Below, one piece after another: positions 7,918 to 17,315 of a stretch of 34,292 bases of DNA. Within the stretch, counting starts at the first letter, position 1; every line of letters begins with the position of its first letter. The stretch is from Fidelibacterota bacterium (lineage in GTDB: Bacteria; Fidelibacterota; Marinisomatia; Marinisomatales; TCS55): positions 1 to 34,292 of the forward strand of contig JABGZQ010000089.1 of the NCBI GenBank assembly GCA_018674655.1. Reading direction: 5' to 3'. A program made the position numbers and the translations under genes. The notes under the pieces were generated by a model. The model worked only from the letters and a program-made list of their open reading frames with translations, ran no database searches and had not been told where the DNA came from.

Positions 7918-9189
7918 TTACTTATAAACCACACCGCCCTTCATTACAAAATTCACATCACTCATGATGGATATACCTTTTAAGGGATCTCCCGGAACAG
8001 CCACAATATCCGCCTGCATACCCTTTTTGATCTGCCCAATATTATCCGCACCTAACACTTCAGCGGCCACTCCGGTGGCGGAATTAATCACATCAATGGG
8101 TTTCATCCCCGCTTCAACCATAAAGCGGAATTCATCCGCATTATCCCCATGGGGCGACACACCGGAGTCCGTGCCAAAAGCAATTTTAACGCCCATTTTA
8201 TATGCCATTCCTACTGTTTCCTTAATCATGGGACCAATAGCCAAAGCCTTCGGTCGAATAATTTCCGGGAAATAACCGGGCTTTTTGGCCTTTTCCAAAA
8301 CAAATACACCGGCACTAATGGTTGGCACATAGTAGGTGCCGTGCTTGACCATGAGGCGGGCGGTTTCCTTATCCATGAGTGTGCCATGTTCAATGGAGCG
8401 TACTCCGGCGCGGATGGCACGCTGCATCCCTTCTACGCCATGGGCATGGGCCGCCACGAACATTTCGTATTCAGCCGCTGATTTAACAACTTCACGAATC
8501 TCTTCTTCCGTAAACTGGGGATTCTGTCCATTCTTGGCTACGCTCAACACCCCTCCAGTGGCGGTGATCTTCACCAAATCGGAACCATCTTTATAGCGTT
8601 GCCGGACCGCTTTTCGCGCATCATCAGTACCATTGACCACTCCTTCCAGTGGACCCGGATCACCCTGAAGTTTACGATTCAATCCACTGGTGGGATCCGC
8701 GTGGCCGCCGGTTGTGCCTAAAGCCTTTCCAGCCGCATAGATTCTCGGTCCTTTGATATAGCCTGCCTTGATGGCATTCCGCGTTGAAAGCATCACTTCA
8801 CCCCCTAAATCCCGAACAGTGGTGAATCCCGCCATAAGTGTTTTTTCAACCCAAGGAACGGCACGGTAGGCCACATCTTCAATATTCATATAGAAATCTT
8901 CGCCGTAAGCCTTGGGGTTCATTTCCCCTGAAAGGTGGACGTGCAAATCGATCCAGCCGGGCATGACGGTGGCGTCTTTGAGATCAATAACCTGATCCTC
9001 TTCACCGCCTTTTGCATAGCCGTTTTTCACATCCACGATCTTTCCATTTTCAATGATGATGGATCGTTTGGTGTGCACCTTTTTGGATGAGCCATCCAGC
9101 AAAGATCCGGCATGGATAATGGTTTGTTGGGCCCATAAACTGCCTAAACAGAATAGACCGGTTATGATATATTTTTTTAAGAAATTCAT
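7918..9189 (-). CDS. Secreted amidohydrolase-family metal-dependent hydrolase (prolidase-like)
   Basis: A 423-residue protein with a signal peptide (residues 1-20, cut before QQTIIHAGSL). The amidohydrolase superfamily plan is complete: HxH in DLHVHLSG (His83, His85), metal-bridging Lys207 in LVKITATGG, His248 and His250 in AAHAHG, His268 in SIEHGT, and catalytic Asp341 in FGTDSGVSPHG. The N- and C-terminal strands form the usual composite beta-sandwich (GKIVDVKNG... and ...GMQADIVAVPGDPL). It resembles the secreted imidazolonepropionase-like or Xaa-Pro dipeptidase subgroup whose members hydrolyse dipeptides or N-acyl amino acids, so a role in periplasmic peptide turnover is likely. Substrate not determinable. 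The start is supported by GAGGAGG eight bases upstream. It is convergent with the lipoprotein gene across the palindromic repeat. Confidence 0.9.
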   Translation of the reverse strand: MNFLKKYIITGLFCLGSLWAQQTIIHAGSLLDGSSKKVHTKRSIIIENGKIVDVKNGYAKGGEEDQVIDLKDATVMPGWIDLHVHLSGEMNPKAYGEDFYMNIEDVAYRAVPWVEKTLMAGFTTVRDLGGEVMLSTRNAIKAGYIKGPRIYAAGKALGTTGGHADPTSGLNRKLQGDPGPLEGVVNGTDDARKAVRQRYKDGSDLVKITATGGVLSVAKNGQNPQFTEEEIREVVKSAAEYEMFVAAHAHGVEGMQRAIRAGVRSIEHGTLMDKETARLMVKHGTYYVPTISAGVFVLEKAKKPGYFPEIIRPKALAIGPMIKETVGMAYKMGVKIAFGTDSGVSPHGDNADEFRFMVEAGMKPIDVINSATGVAAEVLGADNIGQIKKGMQADIVAVPGDPLKGISIMSDVNFVMKGGVVYK

Positions 9190-9374
9190 TGAATAACCTC
9201 CTCATGAATTAAAATTATTGGGTGGAACTTTAGTGTATAGCAATCTTATCAACAAGAAGAAAGATATGATAATTTTATTGACATTAGAATCATACATAAC
9301 GTAAAATTATCAATCGCAATGAATATTTAGACGCGAATAGAATAAATTAGATAAAAAATCCATTGTTTGTAAGT

Positions 9375-9398
9375 GACTGACTAAGGTATGAGTTATTA
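9375..9398. promoter_or_regulatory. Candidate TrmB-family operator before the debranching-type enzyme
   Basis: The core ACTAA-GGTA-TGAGT (9380-9393) differs by one base from the ACTCA-N4-TGAGT core seen at three other places in the locus. It lies 30-53 bases upstream of the GH13 start codon at 9428. It is the weakest of the four sites: the outer left flank (GACTG) departs from TAGTA, while the outer right flank TATTA is close to the pattern. This stretch (9190-9427) is also the longest gene-free gap in the window; nothing else was recognised in it. Confidence 0.5.
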
Positions 9399-9427
9399 CT
9401 TTATCGGAATTAAAAATAATAGGAATA

Positions 9428-11413
9428 ATGCTAAAAATTGGAATTATAATTATAACGCTGTTTATGAGTGCATATTCTAAAGAATCCCCCACCCTTTCTT
9501 ATGGTGCTTTTGTTCAGGGCAATCAAACTACATTTAAAATACACGCACCCCGATCAACAGAAGTCAATCTGGTTATTTTTGAAAAGCCGGATGATGAAAC
9601 GGGCCATGAGCATCTCATGGTTAAGAATCAATCAGGAGATTGGACATTATTCTTACCAGATTTAGGTATTGGTACTCTCTACGGATACCGACTTTCTGGA
9701 CCGGTCAATGATTCAACCTTAATTATTGCTGATCCCTATTCCAAAGCAGCAGTTACCCAAAATTCCTATCGACATATAGCAAAATCACTGATTATTGATG
9801 ATGCCTACGATTGGGAAGGCGATCAGTGGCAATCAACTGCCCCGCAAGATCTGATGATCTATGAAATGCACATTCGGGATATGACAGCCCACAGGAGTTC
9901 CAATTCGTATCAAAAAGGGACTTACCTGGGTTTGACAGAAAAAGATCAAAGAGGCGGAATTAACCACCTGAAAGAAATGGGCGTGAATGCCGTCCAAATC
10001 CTTCCTCTCCAGGATTTTGCCAATGTTGAAGTTCCCTACAAGGATAAAACACTGTCCATCAATAACAATTGGAATCCCTATGCCGTTAATCATTGGGGCT
10101 ACATGACATCATTCTTTTTTGCGCCCGAATCCTATTACGCATCGGATGGCACAAATAATCCTTTGGCTTGGAATGGTACTGATGGGCGAGCCGTTCAAGA
10201 AATGAAAGATATGGTCAAAGCGCTGCACAATGAAAATATTTCTGTAATTATGGATGTGGTTTATAACCATGTGTCACAATACGATAATAATCCGCTGAAA
10301 TTTATTGATCGGGATCTCTATTTCCGATTTGATGAAAAGGGAAATTGGAGTACCAAAAGCGGTTGCGGGAATGATTGCAAGACTGAAAGTCCAGCCATGC
10401 GAAACCTCATCCTGGAAAGTCTAAAATACTGGATGACGGAATACCACGTGGATGGGTTTCGATTCGACCTGGGACAATTGATCGATGCTAATACGCGGGA
10501 TTTAATTATTTCTGAACTGCGCACGATTAATCCAAATGTAATTATTTTGGCGGAACCTTGGGGCGGTGGATACAATCCACACGGATTTTCAGATCAGGGC
10601 TGGGCGTCATTCAATGATCAGTTCCGAGATGGTTTAAAAGGCAGCGTATTTGATATAAAAGACAAAGGTTTCCTATTTGGAAAATTTAGAAAAAATCAGG
10701 ATCAGGATTTTCTCAGGCGGTTGGTCATGGGTTCTGTAAGGCAATTTGGCGGCCAATATGTTTCTTCTTCCCACAGTGTAAATTATCTTGAATCTCACGA
10801 TGACCTCACTTTTGGCGATCGACTCCGCATTACGGGTGGATTCAATGAAAAACACGAGATCATCAACGACCCTATATCCCATGCTAAAGTTGATGGTGAT
10901 TTATTGGCCATGAACAAATTAGGTGCTCTTTATTTATTTACCAGTCAGGGGATTGTATTTATACATCAGGGGCAGGAGTGGGCCCGTAGCAAAGTTATTG
11001 CCAATACCGATGCTCCCGATGAATTCGAGGGACAAATTGACCATAATTCATACGAAAAGGACAATGAAACCAATTGGTTAAACTGGAATGAAAAGGGCCT
11101 CAATTCAAATTTGGTAGATTATTATAAAGGACTTATTCAACTCCGGAAAAAATATCCATCATTGCGTAAAAGTAACCCGAAAGATTTTAAATTTTTCGAT
11201 TTGGGAAAACAAATAGCTGTGGGATATATCGTAAAAGAGAAAATGGCCATAATTATGAATGGTAGTAAAACGGATAATGTTTCAACCACACTACCGATAG
11301 GAAATTGGCGGATGATAGTAGACGGGGATTCAGTTCAATTAGATAGTCATAAAATTATGAGTGGGGAAATCAACATTGCGCCAATAAGCGGAATAGTTTT
11401 AGTTCGAAATTAA
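9428..11413 (+). CDS. Secreted GH13 debranching-type glucanase (CBM48 plus alpha-amylase domain; pullulanase/isoamylase-like)
   Basis: The 661-residue protein starts with a hydrophobic signal peptide (residues about 1-17). A CBM48-like N-terminal domain covers about 22-110 (FKIHAPRSTEVNLVIF, YGYRLSGP, ADPYSKAA), as in type I pullulanases and glycogen-debranching enzymes. The GH13 barrel shows IYEMHIRDMT (144-153), NHWGYMTSFFFAPE (221-234), DVVYNH (276-281), nucleophile Asp347 in GFRFDLG, acid/base Glu376 in LAEPWGG, and His457-Asp458 in LESHDD. FNDQFRDGLKG is typical of pullulanases. The enzyme should cleave alpha-1,6 branches of starch, glycogen or pullulan, in the periplasm or outside; it has no sorting tail. 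It ends exactly where the convergent glycosyltransferase ends, with no base between the stop codons. Regulation is probably through the 9375-9398 site. A neopullulanase specificity is not excluded. Confidence 0.88.
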   Translation: MLKIGIIIITLFMSAYSKESPTLSYGAFVQGNQTTFKIHAPRSTEVNLVIFEKPDDETGHEHLMVKNQSGDWTLFLPDLGIGTLYGYRLSGPVNDSTLIIADPYSKAAVTQNSYRHIAKSLIIDDAYDWEGDQWQSTAPQDLMIYEMHIRDMTAHRSSNSYQKGTYLGLTEKDQRGGINHLKEMGVNAVQILPLQDFANVEVPYKDKTLSINNNWNPYAVNHWGYMTSFFFAPESYYASDGTNNPLAWNGTDGRAVQEMKDMVKALHNENISVIMDVVYNHVSQYDNNPLKFIDRDLYFRFDEKGNWSTKSGCGNDCKTESPAMRNLILESLKYWMTEYHVDGFRFDLGQLIDANTRDLIISELRTINPNVIILAEPWGGGYNPHGFSDQGWASFNDQFRDGLKGSVFDIKDKGFLFGKFRKNQDQDFLRRLVMGSVRQFGGQYVSSSHSVNYLESHDDLTFGDRLRITGGFNEKHEIINDPISHAKVDGDLLAMNKLGALYLFTSQGIVFIHQGQEWARSKVIANTDAPDEFEGQIDHNSYEKDNETNWLNWNEKGLNSNLVDYYKGLIQLRKKYPSLRKSNPKDFKFFDLGKQIAVGYIVKEKMAIIMNGSKTDNVSTTLPIGNWRMIVDGDSVQLDSHKIMSGEINIAPISGIVLVRN

Positions 11414-12598
11414 TTAATTCCCATAATGGCCAGAGGATCGTTCTTCCCAATCTTCAATCTTATATTTTGGATCCAATTCAGCCAAACTTTTGGCTTTTGT
11501 GTCCAACAATAATTTTTTCCATTTCAGTTTAATGACCTCTGGACGGAAGTCATCCAAAGCTGTTCGGGCATGCTCTGCCATGGCTCTTCTATCATCAGCA
11601 TGGGTATCCCAAAAGTTATTTGTAGCTACCAGAAAATTGTCCACATCTTTATCAAAATCCTGGTCGACTTCATACACAAACACTGAATCTTGAACGTTTG
11701 CTGTAATTTCGCTGGGACCATCAATGTTTTGGACAATAGCCGGTACCCTGCGGTCCAGTGTTTCACACATAGTATAACCGAATGGTTCATAAATACCAGT
11801 GATTGAATTCGCGCCAACACTATTCCAATAAAATCGGGCTGTTTCTTTGTTTGAACTAAATGGAATAATGACCAATTTCTTTGGATGCTTCCTGCCTAAA
11901 TCTTCCCAAAAAGGATTGCCCTGTTCACCACGGTAATCCACACCCATGTTAAATACGCGCACATCTTTTCGATCTGATTTTTCAACAGCAAAAATTGGCA
12001 AGTCAGGCCTTTTTCTGGGAACGTGTCGACCGATATAACCAATATCATCAATGCTATAGTCCGGCCGCCAAGATTCATCATCTAACTTGGGAGTATAACT
12101 ATTATATATTACAACCGGACTGGCACCATACTTGTCATACCCGAAGGAGGTATAATATTTTTTTTCTGCTTCTGAGATAAGGACAACCACATCAGAATAT
12201 TGAAAGGTGATTTCCTGCTCAAAATAATTGCTCGTTATCGGCCCGCCCAGATTGGTAATGTGTTCCATCCGAATGAGTGAATGACAAACAGAAATCATTA
12301 ATTTATCTGGATAAGTTTTTTTAATCGTTCGCGTAGTCTCGAAAGCCACCCAAAGATTGTTGATACATGCGTCTAAATCTGCAAAAACATTTTTAACATC
12401 ATCTGGTCCATGAATGATTCTAATCCCAGGATATCGCTCGGCAAAATCCGAGGGCGGCTCGTCCAATTGGGCGAGAAATATTGGTATTATTTCAACATCC
12501 TCATCATCCTGAAACATATCCAGAAAATTTAGAATCCATGTAGCAACCCCGCCATAAACGATCGGGGGAATTTCGTTTGTTAGTAATCCAATTTTCAT
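11414..12598 (-). CDS. GT-B glycosyltransferase (GT4/GT5-like), candidate glycogen-synthase-type enzyme
   Basis: A 394-residue cytoplasmic protein without a signal peptide. The N-terminal Rossmann half opens with GLLTNEIPPIVYGGVATW (residues 4-21), the glycine-rich acceptor loop of GT-B enzymes. The C-terminal half has YIGRHVPRKRP (188-198; Arg191 and Lys196 are candidate phosphate-binding residues) and the EX7E signature Glu271-PFGYTMC-Glu279 of retaining glycosyltransferases. Being last in a five-gene alpha-glucan operon suggests it builds or extends glucan or transfers glucose (glycogen or trehalose-type synthesis), recycling imported sugar. Sequence alone does not tell glycogen synthase from other GT4 enzymes. 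A strong TAAAGGA ribosome-binding site lies before the ATG, 21 bases after the amylase stop. At 394 residues it is shorter than classical GlgA (about 480). Confidence 0.8.
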   Translation of the reverse strand: MKIGLLTNEIPPIVYGGVATWILNFLDMFQDDEDVEIIPIFLAQLDEPPSDFAERYPGIRIIHGPDDVKNVFADLDACINNLWVAFETTRTIKKTYPDKLMISVCHSLIRMEHITNLGGPITSNYFEQEITFQYSDVVVLISEAEKKYYTSFGYDKYGASPVVIYNSYTPKLDDESWRPDYSIDDIGYIGRHVPRKRPDLPIFAVEKSDRKDVRVFNMGVDYRGEQGNPFWEDLGRKHPKKLVIIPFSSNKETARFYWNSVGANSITGIYEPFGYTMCETLDRRVPAIVQNIDGPSEITANVQDSVFVYEVDQDFDKDVDNFLVATNNFWDTHADDRRAMAEHARTALDDFRPEVIKLKWKKLLLDTKAKSLAELDPKYKIEDWEERSSGHYGN

Positions 12599-12619
12599 TT
12601 TTTTCCTTTAACGTAATTA

Positions 12620-15523
12620 TTATTTTAATAATGTGATTTTTTGCAAATGTTCATTTGTGCCTGTTTTCAGACGTAAAAAGTAAACACCACTGGGTTGATT
12701 TAATCCATTCCATTTTATTCGATATTCACCAGAATTCATTTTTTCATTCACCAATGATTCCACCAATCGGCCGGTAATATCATAAATATTTAATTCAACT
12801 GGATTATCACTTGATTGTCCTAAAGAGAAGTGAATGGTCGTTGTGGGATTGAATGGGTTGGGATAATTGGGCATAAGTTTAATTTGCCCCGGAATTAACA
12901 TTTCATCTTTTGTGGATAAGTACGTTACATGCTTTTTCGGATAAATCACCGCAAAATCAGTCAATAAAATGAAAGTTCCCGGAGGGACGCTAATTTTTAC
13001 ATTTTGCAAATCAAAGGAGATTGTGTCCCCAAGAAATACGTGATACCATGGCCCTTTATGAGGCAATTCAATAGAAATTTCTTTTGGCACTACATCAAAA
13101 TTTCCAGTAACAAATGCGTTTTTTCCATTATAATCATATTGGATTTTTTTCACTGATGCATTCAGCCACGTTTTTAAATTGGAATTCTGATGGTAGAAAA
13201 TGGGATGTGTTTTTCGAAGTCTAATCAAATAGGACCATGTATCAAATAAATTTTTGCGTTGAATATCTTGGAGATAATCCCATTTGATGGGTTTTTCACC
13301 AAGGCGTCCCCCATCATTGATGGAAATATCATAGCCCAGTTCTCCAAACTGCCAGATCATTTTAGGCCCGGGGATTAAGAAAAATAGTGCGCCTGCGGTC
13401 TTCATTCTTTCCAGTGCGACATGGATTTCCTTCACATCATGATTGCCGACCTTATTCCCATAGGATTTAGCCTTAACCATAATCCGCTCTTCGTCATGGC
13501 TTTCCATATAGGTTACCATATTGGGTTTAGACCATCCGCGGTTTTTAAAGTATGTCCAGGATAATTTGGAGTTGTCACCTCCGTTATATCCCATAACTGC
13601 TTCACCATAATTATGGTTTGCATTGGCCCACATGAGCATTCCGTATTCAGCCAATTCTTTTTCTTCTTTTTCCACTGCTAAATGTTCCAAGATGACAATA
13701 CCACTCGAGTTCACGGACCAAACTTGATCTGCCATTCTTTTAAGTAACCTAACCCGATCGGCATCATAATTACTGCCCCATGAATCATCAAGACCTTTAT
13801 GATTATTTCCAATCCCTTTGGTAAAATCAAACCGAAATCCGTCTATTTTAAATTCGGTCATCCAATAACTGATCATACGATCCATTACATCCTGGGTGGC
13901 ATTGCTCTCATGGTTCCAGTCAAATCCCCAGTGAGCATCCTTGTTCGCAAAATTATGTTCTCGATTAAACCATGGATTTTGATCTGTGGGTTTGCCAAAT
14001 CCAACATCATTATACAAGCGAAGAAAGGGCGATTGTCCGTATGAATGATTGATAACTATATCCATAATAACCACAATTCCCCGAGCATGTGCTGAATCAA
14101 CGAATACCTTCAGATCATTTTTTGGGCCGTAATATTTATCCGGCGCAAACAAAAAGGATGGGTTATAACCCCAACTGCTGTTCCCTTCAAATTCATTGAT
14201 AGGCATGAGTTCAATGGCATTGATCCCAAGTCGCTCAAAATAATCCAAAGAATCGGTCAGCGTTTTATAATCATGTGAGGAAATAAAATCCCGGATCAAT
14301 GTTTCGTAAATAATCAATTCTTCCTTTTTGGGCGCCACAAATCCTGTTGTTTCCCAATCATAAGCTGTTTGCCCGGGCTGGAGTACAGACACCGAATATT
14401 GGGTCTTATCCTTTGGATAGGCTTTCAAATTTGAATATACACTTTCGGCGATATGGTGATCATTCCAAGGATCTAAGATTTTATCCGAGTATGGATCGGC
14501 GATCCTTAATCTACCATCCACAAAATACTGGTAGGCATATTCCTTTCCCGATTCCAATCCGTTGATGTTGAGCCACCACCGCGTACTATCTGAATCAACC
14601 ACATGACGATTCATAAAGTAATCGGTATCCACCTGCCAATCGTTGAAATCACCGATAACATATACATTATTTTTATGGGGTGCGAATAAGGAAAGCGTTA
14701 CCGATGTGCCGTCAGAATTATAATTCACACCATCAATAATGCCGGCCGGCGCGGCTTCATCCGTCACCGCCGGATTATAGACCAGATTAAAAGTGGCCGT
14801 ATCGGACCTTCCCAAGGCATCTAAGGCGATGACAGAAATTGTTTTCTTTCCATGGTTAGTTAATGCCACGGAATATTGAATTGTATCATTGGTGGATGTG
14901 GCTACTTCGCTCCCATCTATCAAAATTTTCATAGCTGTTAGTGTACTTCCGATGGAATTCCCGATCGCTGTCACCTGGACCGTCGTATCCACCGATGTCA
15001 TAAAAGGATTGAGTCTGGATACAATGGGCTCAAGAATAACCACCTGAGTTCCGCTTTCATACAATTCAACAAAAATATCAGCTCCACCTTTGGCCTTCCC
15101 TTCCTTTTGAGAATCACCACTGCGAAAAACAAAAGCAAGCTTTAATATTTTTTCTGATGAGGGTACGCTATAATAAGACTGAATATTATCAATCTTTAAT
15201 TCATATTGATCTGTGGCAATTCTTGTGAGTTTTGTATCAGAAGTATTTTGACCCCAATTAGTCTTTACATATTTCCAATCAGATGGGCGCACACTTTTAT
15301 CTGTTATCACTCCTGTATGCGCATAAACGTCGCCGTTATACCCTTCTAATCCACCCGTCCCTCGATCTGCATAAAAAGTGATTGTTATGGGTTGATCTAC
15401 TTTTGGAAAAGACGGTGACCATTCAACAACATATTTACTTTGGCCGATTATAAGTTCAAGGGTAAACAGCCAAACCAGCCATTTTAACCCAATGAATCTC
15501 GTCCGATTATTTTTGGATAGCAT
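12620..15523 (-). CDS. Secreted multidomain GH13 alpha-amylase with C-terminal sorting tail
   Basis: The chosen ATG (15521-15523) gives 967 residues and a proper signal peptide ending near ELIIGQ-S. A GTG 63 bases upstream would put a second hydrophobic stretch inside the symporter gene and is less likely. In order: an N-terminal beta-sandwich (about 30-155, starch-binding-like); an Ig-like domain (about 165-250); a CBM48-like domain (about 270-345, VYVIGDFNDW); the GH13 barrel with WGYNPSFLFAPDKYYG, DIVINH, nucleophile Asp566 in GFRFDFTKG, acid/base Glu613 in VILEHLA and His676-Asp677 in ESHDEER; and residues 883-967, a tail with NYPNPFNPT and SGVYFLRL, as on type IX-type secreted proteins. 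It probably hydrolyses or branches alpha-glucan at the cell surface. It overlaps the symporter gene by 17 bases. The barrel also resembles branching enzymes, so linkage specificity is uncertain. Confidence 0.88.
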   Translation of the reverse strand: MLSKNNRTRFIGLKWLVWLFTLELIIGQSKYVVEWSPSFPKVDQPITITFYADRGTGGLEGYNGDVYAHTGVITDKSVRPSDWKYVKTNWGQNTSDTKLTRIATDQYELKIDNIQSYYSVPSSEKILKLAFVFRSGDSQKEGKAKGGADIFVELYESGTQVVILEPIVSRLNPFMTSVDTTVQVTAIGNSIGSTLTAMKILIDGSEVATSTNDTIQYSVALTNHGKKTISVIALDALGRSDTATFNLVYNPAVTDEAAPAGIIDGVNYNSDGTSVTLSLFAPHKNNVYVIGDFNDWQVDTDYFMNRHVVDSDSTRWWLNINGLESGKEYAYQYFVDGRLRIADPYSDKILDPWNDHHIAESVYSNLKAYPKDKTQYSVSVLQPGQTAYDWETTGFVAPKKEELIIYETLIRDFISSHDYKTLTDSLDYFERLGINAIELMPINEFEGNSSWGYNPSFLFAPDKYYGPKNDLKVFVDSAHARGIVVIMDIVINHSYGQSPFLRLYNDVGFGKPTDQNPWFNREHNFANKDAHWGFDWNHESNATQDVMDRMISYWMTEFKIDGFRFDFTKGIGNNHKGLDDSWGSNYDADRVRLLKRMADQVWSVNSSGIVILEHLAVEKEEKELAEYGMLMWANANHNYGEAVMGYNGGDNSKLSWTYFKNRGWSKPNMVTYMESHDEERIMVKAKSYGNKVGNHDVKEIHVALERMKTAGALFFLIPGPKMIWQFGELGYDISINDGGRLGEKPIKWDYLQDIQRKNLFDTWSYLIRLRKTHPIFYHQNSNLKTWLNASVKKIQYDYNGKNAFVTGNFDVVPKEISIELPHKGPWYHVFLGDTISFDLQNVKISVPPGTFILLTDFAVIYPKKHVTYLSTKDEMLIPGQIKLMPNYPNPFNPTTTIHFSLGQSSDNPVELNIYDITGRLVESLVNEKMNSGEYRIKWNGLNQPSGVYFLRLKTGTNEHLQKITLLK

Positions 15524-17306
15524 CGGTAGATAAATGCTTATACCAGGTAAAATAAAGAGAAATAGATAGCACCAAAAAAACGACACCTAACACCAAAACA
15601 TTGGTCCAAGCTTTAAACATGATACTCATCATTAATAAGAAAAATGAAACTTGCCAGGGAACGGCCAATACAGTTGAAAAAATATCCCGTCGATTTTCTT
15701 TATCTACCGCCTGAATTTCTGCTGGGTTCAGTTGTGATTTGAATCGACCCCAAGACCCAAATGGCCGGGTTTTATTATAAAATGATTGAAGGGTACTTTC
15801 ATCCGTGGGTTTTGTAAACATTGTTCCTATAATCGTACCGATAAGCGAAACAGTCGTGGATAAACCAAACATAGTATACTCAGTTACACCCGCTGGCGCT
15901 ATCGCCTTAAATGCAATTGCAGAAATCATGCCCGATAAAGTGCCAATAGCAAATCCCCAGCCATTCATTCGCGACCAATACCATCTTAATAACATGGGTA
16001 AGAGGAGTCCAGATCCAATGCTCATGGTAATCCATCCCCAGATATCATTAATATTTTTAAAAACAAACATAAGCCCTAACCCAGCTAAAACAATAAATAT
16101 AGAAGCCATATAACTATGGGCCATAAGTTTCTTTTTGCTCGCTTGCGGGTTAATATATAATTGATATATATCTTTTACCCAATAGGCGGCACCTGCATTA
16201 ACCGTCGAGTCAAATGTGGACATTCCGGCAGCCATTAATCCGGCAATGAGAAATCCTTTAATACCAATTGGTAGCGTTTCAACAACGGCGGGAAGTACTA
16301 ATTCCGGATCAACAATTTTTGTTCCTAAAGAAACACCAATGATCGCAATGGATCCAATAAATACCCAACGAAAAGAAAGTAAAAATACCCAAAATGCACT
16401 TAGAAGTCCAGCTTCCCTGTCATCCTTCGCCGCAAAAAATCTCTGAAGCATATAATTCCCAGTACCGCCTGACCCCTCTAAAACAACTTTCATGAGATAA
16501 AACATGATCGCCACACCGAAAAGATTATAAATGGAATATTGGGAAGCACCATCAATATTTAGTTCTGAAGAAGGTATAATACTCGTCCATTCTTTTAAGG
16601 TAGTGGTATACCGTTGAAATCCGCCGTCAAATAATGGCAGGGATATAGTGAATTCTTCTGGAAGATTGATACTATAGGCCAATGAAGCCATATAGGCAAT
16701 TGCACCAAATATCAGAATACCTTGAAAAACATCAGTCCAGACAACCCCATACAATCCGGAGGCAACCGTATAAACCATTGCAATAGAAATCAATAAAGTA
16801 GCTGCCCAAAATTCCGATGGTAGTCCAAGATAATTTCTTATGCCTAAAAACTGGTCCAAAAATTTTCCACCCCCAAGGGCAAAATAAGTAACCATGGCAA
16901 CGGTCATAATGATTGATGAAATGGCCGCAACCAGTCTGGCAGCTTGGCCAGAGCGCCCTTCTCCAAATCGGAGTTTCATCCATTCAGCCAAAGTCATTGC
17001 ACCAGAGCGTCTGTTCCACTTCCCCATATAGATCATGAGGAAAGCCATAATTAATGTTACTCCACCGCGAATCTCAATATAGAAACCCTTGGCGCCCATG
17101 GCATATATCAAGGCAGCAATAATCATGGTGCCACTTATATCTAAATTGGATGACATTCCAGAAGAAGCCAAGGCCCACCATGGCAAATCTCGTTCCCCTA
17201 AGAAATAGGAATCGATATTCTTCCCCGCCTTGCGCTGCATCATCAAACCGATAATGACTATGGTTGATAAATAAGTGAGAATGATGGCGTAATCTATAGT
17301 ACTCAT
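15507..17306 (-). CDS. Sodium:solute symporter (SSS family), likely sugar uptake
   Basis: A 599-residue inner-membrane protein with about 13-14 hydrophobic segments. The N-terminus (YAIILTYLSTIVIIGL, then SYFLGERDLPWWALASSGM) is the standard opening of the SSS/SLC5 family, and GLMAAGMSTFDSTVNAGAAYWVKDIY (about 350-375) matches the conserved TM8 region bearing Na+-binding Ser/Thr residues. Members couple Na+ entry to uptake of sugars, amino acids or other solutes. Its place between alpha-glucan phosphorylase and amylase argues for glucose, maltose or a short maltodextrin as substrate. The gene begins nine bases after the phosphorylase gene with an AGAAG ribosome-binding site, and its end overlaps the amylase start. 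The family is certain; substrate is inferred from context only. Confidence 0.9.
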   Translation of the reverse strand: MSTIDYAIILTYLSTIVIIGLMMQRKAGKNIDSYFLGERDLPWWALASSGMSSNLDISGTMIIAALIYAMGAKGFYIEIRGGVTLIMAFLMIYMGKWNRRSGAMTLAEWMKLRFGEGRSGQAARLVAAISSIIMTVAMVTYFALGGGKFLDQFLGIRNYLGLPSEFWAATLLISIAMVYTVASGLYGVVWTDVFQGILIFGAIAYMASLAYSINLPEEFTISLPLFDGGFQRYTTTLKEWTSIIPSSELNIDGASQYSIYNLFGVAIMFYLMKVVLEGSGGTGNYMLQRFFAAKDDREAGLLSAFWVFLLSFRWVFIGSIAIIGVSLGTKIVDPELVLPAVVETLPIGIKGFLIAGLMAAGMSTFDSTVNAGAAYWVKDIYQLYINPQASKKKLMAHSYMASIFIVLAGLGLMFVFKNINDIWGWITMSIGSGLLLPMLLRWYWSRMNGWGFAIGTLSGMISAIAFKAIAPAGVTEYTMFGLSTTVSLIGTIIGTMFTKPTDESTLQSFYNKTRPFGSWGRFKSQLNPAEIQAVDKENRRDIFSTVLAVPWQVSFFLLMMSIMFKAWTNVLVLGVVFLVLSISLYFTWYKHLSTDAIQK

Positions 17307-17315
17307 AAAATTCTT

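Noticed and set aside
15524-15586. Upstream GTG start for the multidomain amylase
   Set aside because: It lies inside the symporter's last transmembrane region read in another frame and would put two hydrophobic stretches before the mature protein; ATG at 15521-15523 gives a normal signal peptide.
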